Of a DNA stretch of 7,807 nt, positions 5,062-7,807 are shown one piece after another; the first letter of the stretch is position 1; each line of letters opens with the position of its first letter. A program made the position numbers and the translations under genes. The stretch lies in contig JAUHYJ010000157.1 in assembly GCA_030425785.1 (NCBI GenBank), positions 1 to 7,807 on the forward strand. Reading direction: 5' to 3'. This stretch comes from Acidimicrobiia bacterium (lineage in GTDB: Bacteria; Actinomycetota; Acidimicrobiia; Acidimicrobiales; Ilumatobacteraceae). The notes under the pieces are model-generated. The model was not told the origin of the DNA. It did not search any database and saw only the letters and a program-made list of their open reading frames with translations.

Positions 5062-6522
5062 TCACCAGCTCGCGGCGATGTACTGCGTCTCGCAGAACTC
5101 GTAGATGCCGTCGGTCGAGCCCTCGCGGCCGAGGCCCGACTGCTTCATCCCGCCGAACGGTGCCGCCGGGTCGCTGACGGCGCCACGATTCAGGCCGATC
5201 ATGCCGGCCTGGATCCGCTCGCTCGTCCGCAGGCCCTTGGCGAGATCGCGGGTGTACACGTAGCCGATCAGGCCCATCTCGGTGTCGTTCGCCTGGCGGA
5301 TCATCTCGTCGTGATCGGTGAACGAGATGATCGGCGCGACCGGCCCGAAGATCTCGGCCCGCGCGATCGACGAGTCGTGTGAGACGTCCCGCAGCACCGT
5401 GGTCGGATAGAAGCATCCGGCGCCGGGCAGCGGTTCGCCGCCGAGCAGCACCGAGGCGCCCTCCGTCACGGCACCGCGCACGAGCCCGTCGATGTCCTCG
5501 ACGGCGCCCTTGTTGATCATCGGTCCGCACCCGACGCCCTCGTCGAGCCCGTTGCCGACCTTGACGGCCGCCATCGCGGCCGTGAACTTCTCGGCGAACT
5601 CGTCGACGACCCCGGCTTCGACGTAGAAGCGGTTGGCGGCCGTGCACGTCTCGGCCGAGTGGCGCATCTTCGCGACCATCGCGCCCTCGACCGCGGCATC
5701 GATGTCCGCGTCGTCGAACACGACGAACGGCGCGTTGCCGCCGAGTTCCATCACCGTCTTCAGCACGCGATCGGAGGCCCGTCGGAGCAGGACTCGACCC
5801 ACCTCGGTCGAGCCGGTGAACGACAGCATCCGCACGGCGCGGTGGTCGACGGCGGCATCGAACCAGTCGCCCGACGTCGACGTCGGCACCACGTTGATCA
5901 CCCCGTCGGGCACCCCGGCCTCGGCCATCAGCTCGACCACCCGCAACGCCGTCAGCGGGGTCTCCTTCGGCGGCTTGATCACGACCGCGTTGCCGGCCCC
6001 GAGCGCGGGTGCCAGCTTGCGGGTGATCATCGCCGCCGGGAAGTTCCACGGCGTGATCATCAGGACGACACCCACCGGCGGGTGATGGACGATGATCTGG
6101 TTGTTGCCCGACGGGGCACGGCCGATCTCGCCGCGGATCCGCACCGTCTCCTCGCTGTTCCAGCGGAAGAACTCGGCCGAGTAGGCGATCTCGCCGCGGG
6201 CGTCGGCGAGCGGCTTGCCCTGCTCGCGCACGATCAGCTCGGCCAGCTCGTCGGTGTGGTCGATCATCGTCTCCCAGCACGCCCGCAGGATCTCGGCCCG
6301 CTCGCGTGGTGGCGTCGCCGCCCAGCCCGGCTGGGCCGCTTCCGCGGCGTCGCACGCCGCGATCGCGTCGTCGGGCGTGCCGTCGGCGACCTCGGCGACG
6401 ACCTCGTCGGTCGCCGGGTTCAGGACGTCGATCCGGCCGCCGCCGGTCCCCTCCCGCCATGCGCCGCCGATGAACAGACCGGTCGGCACGTGGCCAGGGG
6501 CAGTCGTCTGCGTCTGCGTCAT
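5062..6522 (-). CDS. gabD: Succinate-semialdehyde dehydrogenase-like aldehyde dehydrogenase
   Basis: Cytosolic NAD(P)+-dependent aldehyde dehydrogenase, probably oxidising succinate semialdehyde to succinate (GABA and related degradation, feeding the TCA cycle). Its 486 aa compare with 482 in E. coli GabD. Catalytic residues are all present: N160 (PWNFP), K183 (IKPP), E259 (MELGG), C293 (ETCTAANRFY) and E390 (EIFGPV). R168 (ITRK) and R287 (KMRHSAETC) align with arginines that hold the substrate carboxylate in human SSADH, which supports the substrate call. Two details differ: K186 occupies the place of the Glu/Ser that helps choose NAD or NADP (KPPKETP), which could favour NADP+. The second Cys of the CxC redox switch known from human SSADH is A295. 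The start is ATG at 6522 with no Shine-Dalgarno and a leaderless-type -10. It lies 62 bp downstream of the Crp/Fnr gene on the same strand. A related semialdehyde substrate remains possible. Confidence 0.9.
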   Translation of the reverse strand: MTQTQTTAPGHVPTGLFIGGAWREGTGGGRIDVLNPATDEVVAEVADGTPDDAIAACDAAEAAQPGWAATPPRERAEILRACWETMIDHTDELAELIVREQGKPLADARGEIAYSAEFFRWNSEETVRIRGEIGRAPSGNNQIIVHHPPVGVVLMITPWNFPAAMITRKLAPALGAGNAVVIKPPKETPLTALRVVELMAEAGVPDGVINVVPTSTSGDWFDAAVDHRAVRMLSFTGSTEVGRVLLRRASDRVLKTVMELGGNAPFVVFDDADIDAAVEGAMVAKMRHSAETCTAANRFYVEAGVVDEFAEKFTAAMAAVKVGNGLDEGVGCGPMINKGAVEDIDGLVRGAVTEGASVLLGGEPLPGAGCFYPTTVLRDVSHDSSIARAEIFGPVAPIISFTDHDEMIRQANDTEMGLIGYVYTRDLAKGLRTSERIQAGMIGLNRGAVSDPAAPFGGMKQSGLGREGSTDGIYEFCETQYIAASW

Positions 6523-6528
6523 GCGCGA

Positions 6529-6534
6529 ACCGTA
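6529..6534 (-). promoter_or_regulatory. Putative -10 of a leaderless promoter for the aldehyde dehydrogenase
   Basis: On the minus strand the bases before the start read TACGGT-TCGCGC-ATG. The TANNNT element and 6-nt gap are the same arrangement seen before cfa. The gene may therefore have its own promoter in the 62-bp gap behind the Crp/Fnr gene. No convincing -35 is visible. Confidence 0.42.
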
Positions 6535-6584
6535 CCGCGCACGCGCCGAGGGTGCTCAGTGCGGGCGATCGGCGCGAGCTCGGG

Positions 6585-7253
6585 CTACATCTGGCCGCGG
6601 CGGCAGAGTTCCTGACGGTCGAGGACGATCAGACGACCGTCGGTCGTCGCGACCCAACCGAGGTTGCGGAGCTTGCGCAGCGACTTGACCACCGCCTCGC
6701 GCGACAGGCCGCACCACTGGGCGAGCTCCGACTGGTTGATCGGCAGGTCGATCGTCACCGCACCGTTCGCATCGGCGACGCCGTACCGCCCCGCCAGCTC
6801 GTCGAGGCGGGCGCACACCCGCCCGATCGCGTCCGCGGTCGAGAACTCGAGCTGACGGCGGTTCGCCTGGCGAAGGCGGGCGACGACGACCGACAGCAGT
6901 GCGCCCATCGACGCCGGATGCTCCCGCAGGTAGCCGAGGAACCGGTCGACGGGCACGGACGTGAGGACGCAGTCGGTCAACGCCTCGGCCGTCGCCGATC
7001 GCGGCGCGCCGTCGAGCGCCGACAGCTCGCCGATGACCTCGCCGGACCCGGCGACGTCGAGCACGACCTCCTGGCCGTTCGTCGCCACCGTGACCAGCTT
7101 GATGTCGCCCCGCTCGACGATGGCGACGTCGAACGGCTCGTCACCCTCGGTGAACAGGGTCGATCCGGCCGCGAGCGTGCGACGGGACCCGAGCGAGCGC
7201 AGTGCGTCGAGGTCGCCGGCCGAGAACCAGGCGGCGTCGGTCAGCAGATCCAC
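6585..7253 (-). CDS. Crp/Fnr-family transcriptional regulator
   Basis: 222-aa regulator, close in length to M. tuberculosis CRP (224 aa). The N-terminal cyclic-nucleotide-binding beta roll (about 8-110) includes GSTLFTEGDEP (30-40) and the phosphate-binding cassette GEVIGELSALDGAPRSATAE (71-90). Its E76, R85 and S86 sit where cAMP-binding residues are in CRP, so a cyclic nucleotide ligand is plausible. A long dimerisation helix (about 111-135) follows, then a winged HTH (about 170-210) with recognition helix SREAVVKSLRKL (184-195), close to the SRETV of CRP. There is no Fnr-type N-terminal Cys cluster, so oxygen sensing is unlikely. GTG at 7253 is preferred because GAGGA lies 7 nt upstream; an in-frame GTG at 7259 is an alternative. 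A perfect palindrome at 7271-7292 suggests self-regulation. The aldehyde dehydrogenase gene lies downstream on the same strand. Confidence 0.9.
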   Translation of the reverse strand: MDLLTDAAWFSAGDLDALRSLGSRRTLAAGSTLFTEGDEPFDVAIVERGDIKLVTVATNGQEVVLDVAGSGEVIGELSALDGAPRSATAEALTDCVLTSVPVDRFLGYLREHPASMGALLSVVVARLRQANRRQLEFSTADAIGRVCARLDELAGRYGVADANGAVTIDLPINQSELAQWCGLSREAVVKSLRKLRNLGWVATTDGRLIVLDRQELCRRGQM

Positions 7254-7270
7254 CGGCACATCCTCGCATC

Positions 7271-7292
7271 GGCTGGGTACACGTACCCAGCC
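7271..7292. promoter_or_regulatory. Perfect palindrome upstream of the Crp/Fnr gene (candidate operator or leader hairpin)
   Basis: GGCTGGGTAC (7271-7280) and GTACCCAGCC (7283-7292) are exact reverse complements separated by AC. The inner part reads TGGGT-N6-ACCCA, the same 16-bp 5-N6-5 geometry as CRP sites (TGTGA-N6-TCACA), with T1, G2 and G4 of the half-site kept. It lies 18 bp before the GTG at 7253 and 5 nt before the Shine-Dalgarno. It may be an autoregulatory operator, or, if transcribed, a 9-bp hairpin with a CGUG loop. There is no U-tract to suggest a simple terminator. Confidence 0.6.
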
Positions 7293-7743
7293 GACTGGGG
7301 TCGGGGCCGCTGCGTCGCTCGCCGACGTCGGGCACCATGGAGATCGATGATGCACCGTGCACCCCGACATCGCCGACGGATCGACCTGGGACACGGTCGT
7401 CGAGCGACGCCAGCGGGAACCCGAGGGGCGCACGGGTCATCGTCGGGGCGACCACCAAGGTCGAGTCAGCAGCGCCGCCGATGGCGGACGGGATCGGGCG
7501 GACGATCCTCGGCGAGCGCTGCTGGACTCGACAGGCTCTGAGACCGAGAGACCGGACACCGAGACCGGGGACGCCGAGACCGGGGACGCCGAGAGACCGG
7601 GGACGCCGAGAGACCGGACACCGAGACCGGGGACGCCGAGAGACCGGACACCGAGACCGGGGACACCGAGAGCACGGACACCGAGACCACCTGGATCCCG
7701 CACCCGCACACACCCGAATCACCGGTCCCGATCCGACGCCGTG
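7293..7743. other. Region without a convincing gene
   Basis: About 450 bp upstream of the Crp/Fnr gene. It holds the tandem repeat at 7546-7682 and otherwise no recognisable domain, RNA gene or strong promoter. Two plus-strand frames (from ATG 7337 and GTG 7357) stay open to the window edge, but chiefly because the repeat and surrounding GC-rich sequence lack stop codons. The first 25 codons from 7357 have good third-position GC, which then fades. Confidence 0.5.
7546..7682. repeat. 15-bp tandem repeat array, nine units
   Basis: Nine head-to-tail units begin with GAG. Eight are 15 bp and the fourth is 17 bp (an extra GA). Two main forms are GAGACCGGGGACGCC and GAGAGACCGGACACC; they partly alternate, giving a 30-bp higher-order period. 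The last units are diverged (GAGACCGGGGACACC, GAGAGCACGGACACC) and a partial GAGACCAC follows at 7683. There are no spacers, so it is a minisatellite and not CRISPR. Confidence 0.92.
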
Positions 7744-7807
7744 TCAGCGGTCCCCGGGCGGCGTGCTCATGGCGTTCTGCTCGGGTCGGGTCCGGACGTC
7801 GACCGGC
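7744..7807 (-). CDS. C-terminal end of an unidentified gene (partial)
   Basis: A minus-strand frame enters from the right edge and stops with TGA at 7744-7746. It encodes 20 residues ending in NAMSTPPGDR. Nineteen of its 20 codons end in G or C, as in the real genes here, whereas a random frame would show less. The tail is hydrophilic and too short to identify. It would point toward the tandem repeat and the Crp/Fnr gene on the same strand. Confidence 0.4.
   Translation of the reverse strand, partial: PVDVRTRPEQNAMSTPPGDR

Noticed and set aside
4961..6460. 499-aa minus-strand frame inside the aldehyde dehydrogenase gene
   Set aside because: Arg/Gly/Asp-rich low-complexity translation in a shifted frame; the correct frame gives a full dehydrogenase with all catalytic residues.
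6632..6648. GACGACC-GTC-GGTCGTC hairpin
   Set aside because: It lies inside the C-terminal coding part of the Crp/Fnr gene, in a codon context rich in GAC/GTC, and is well before the stop; probably chance.
6552..7541. 329-aa plus-strand frame opposite the Crp/Fnr gene
   Set aside because: Antisense shadow of the regulator with no domain. The only start with a ribosome-binding-site-like GGAG (ATG 7347) gives a short basic peptide without coding character.
7546..7690. CRISPR array
   Set aside because: Units are 15 bp and directly adjacent, with no unique spacers and no cas genes in the window.
7141..7722. Minus-strand frames translating the repeat (Ser/Val/Gly-rich peptides)
   Set aside because: Low-complexity translation of the repeat; the longest runs into the Crp/Fnr gene in the wrong frame and has no ribosome binding site.
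7337..7807. Plus-strand frames from ATG 7337 and GTG 7357, open to the window edge
   Set aside because: They stay open mainly because the tandem repeat and its GC-rich flanks lack stops; coding bias fades after about 25 codons, no domain appears, and they run antisense to a better partial frame.

Overview
The window is GC-rich DNA with a strong preference for G or C at third codon positions. It carries a DUF222/HNH (13E12-type) protein, an actinobacterial-type LexA box, a DinB/DUF664 protein and several start codons that look leaderless. Together these point to an actinobacterium, possibly an Acidimicrobiia (Ilumatobacter-like) member. The lineage is an inference from gene style; no rRNA or other marker is present.

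Layout, left to right: (1) 2-808 (+), a MscS-type mechanosensitive channel, possibly cut at its 5' end. (2) 848-1183 (-), a small MazG-like nucleotide pyrophosphohydrolase convergent with it. (3) A divergent intergenic region (1184-1317) with a perfect Gram-positive SOS box, TCGAACACGCGTTCGA, lying exactly between a -35-like and a -10-like element. (4) 1318-2544 (+), a DUF222/HNH endonuclease-family protein, followed 18 nt later by 2563-3303 (+), a DUF6226-like protein of unknown function; the two probably share one transcript. (5) 3285-4433 (-), a full-length E. coli-type cyclopropane fatty acid synthase overlapping the previous gene tail to tail. (6) 4473-5027 (+), a DinB/DUF664 protein divergent from cfa across only 39 bp. 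(7) 5062-6522 (-), a succinate-semialdehyde dehydrogenase-like aldehyde dehydrogenase. (8) 6585-7253 (-), a Crp/Fnr regulator with a perfect 10-bp-arm palindrome just upstream of its start. (9) 7260-7743, about 480 bp with no convincing gene, holding a 15-bp tandem repeat array. (10) 7744-7807 (-), probably the last 20 codons of a gene that enters from the right edge.

The most interesting unit is the LexA-box-controlled HNH/DUF6226 pair with a divergent MazG-type NTP pyrophosphohydrolase: a candidate DNA-damage-induced module. SOS control of 13E12/DUF222 proteins is known in mycobacteria. What is less expected here is the uncharacterised downstream partner, an Arg at the usual HNH Asn position, and a leader that could fold over its own Shine-Dalgarno. 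The second item of interest is the Crp/Fnr gene and its palindrome, which has the 5-N6-5 geometry of a Crp operator and suggests autoregulation. The other genes (channel, Cfa, SSADH) look like ordinary membrane-stress and carbon metabolism functions with no clear joint pathway.
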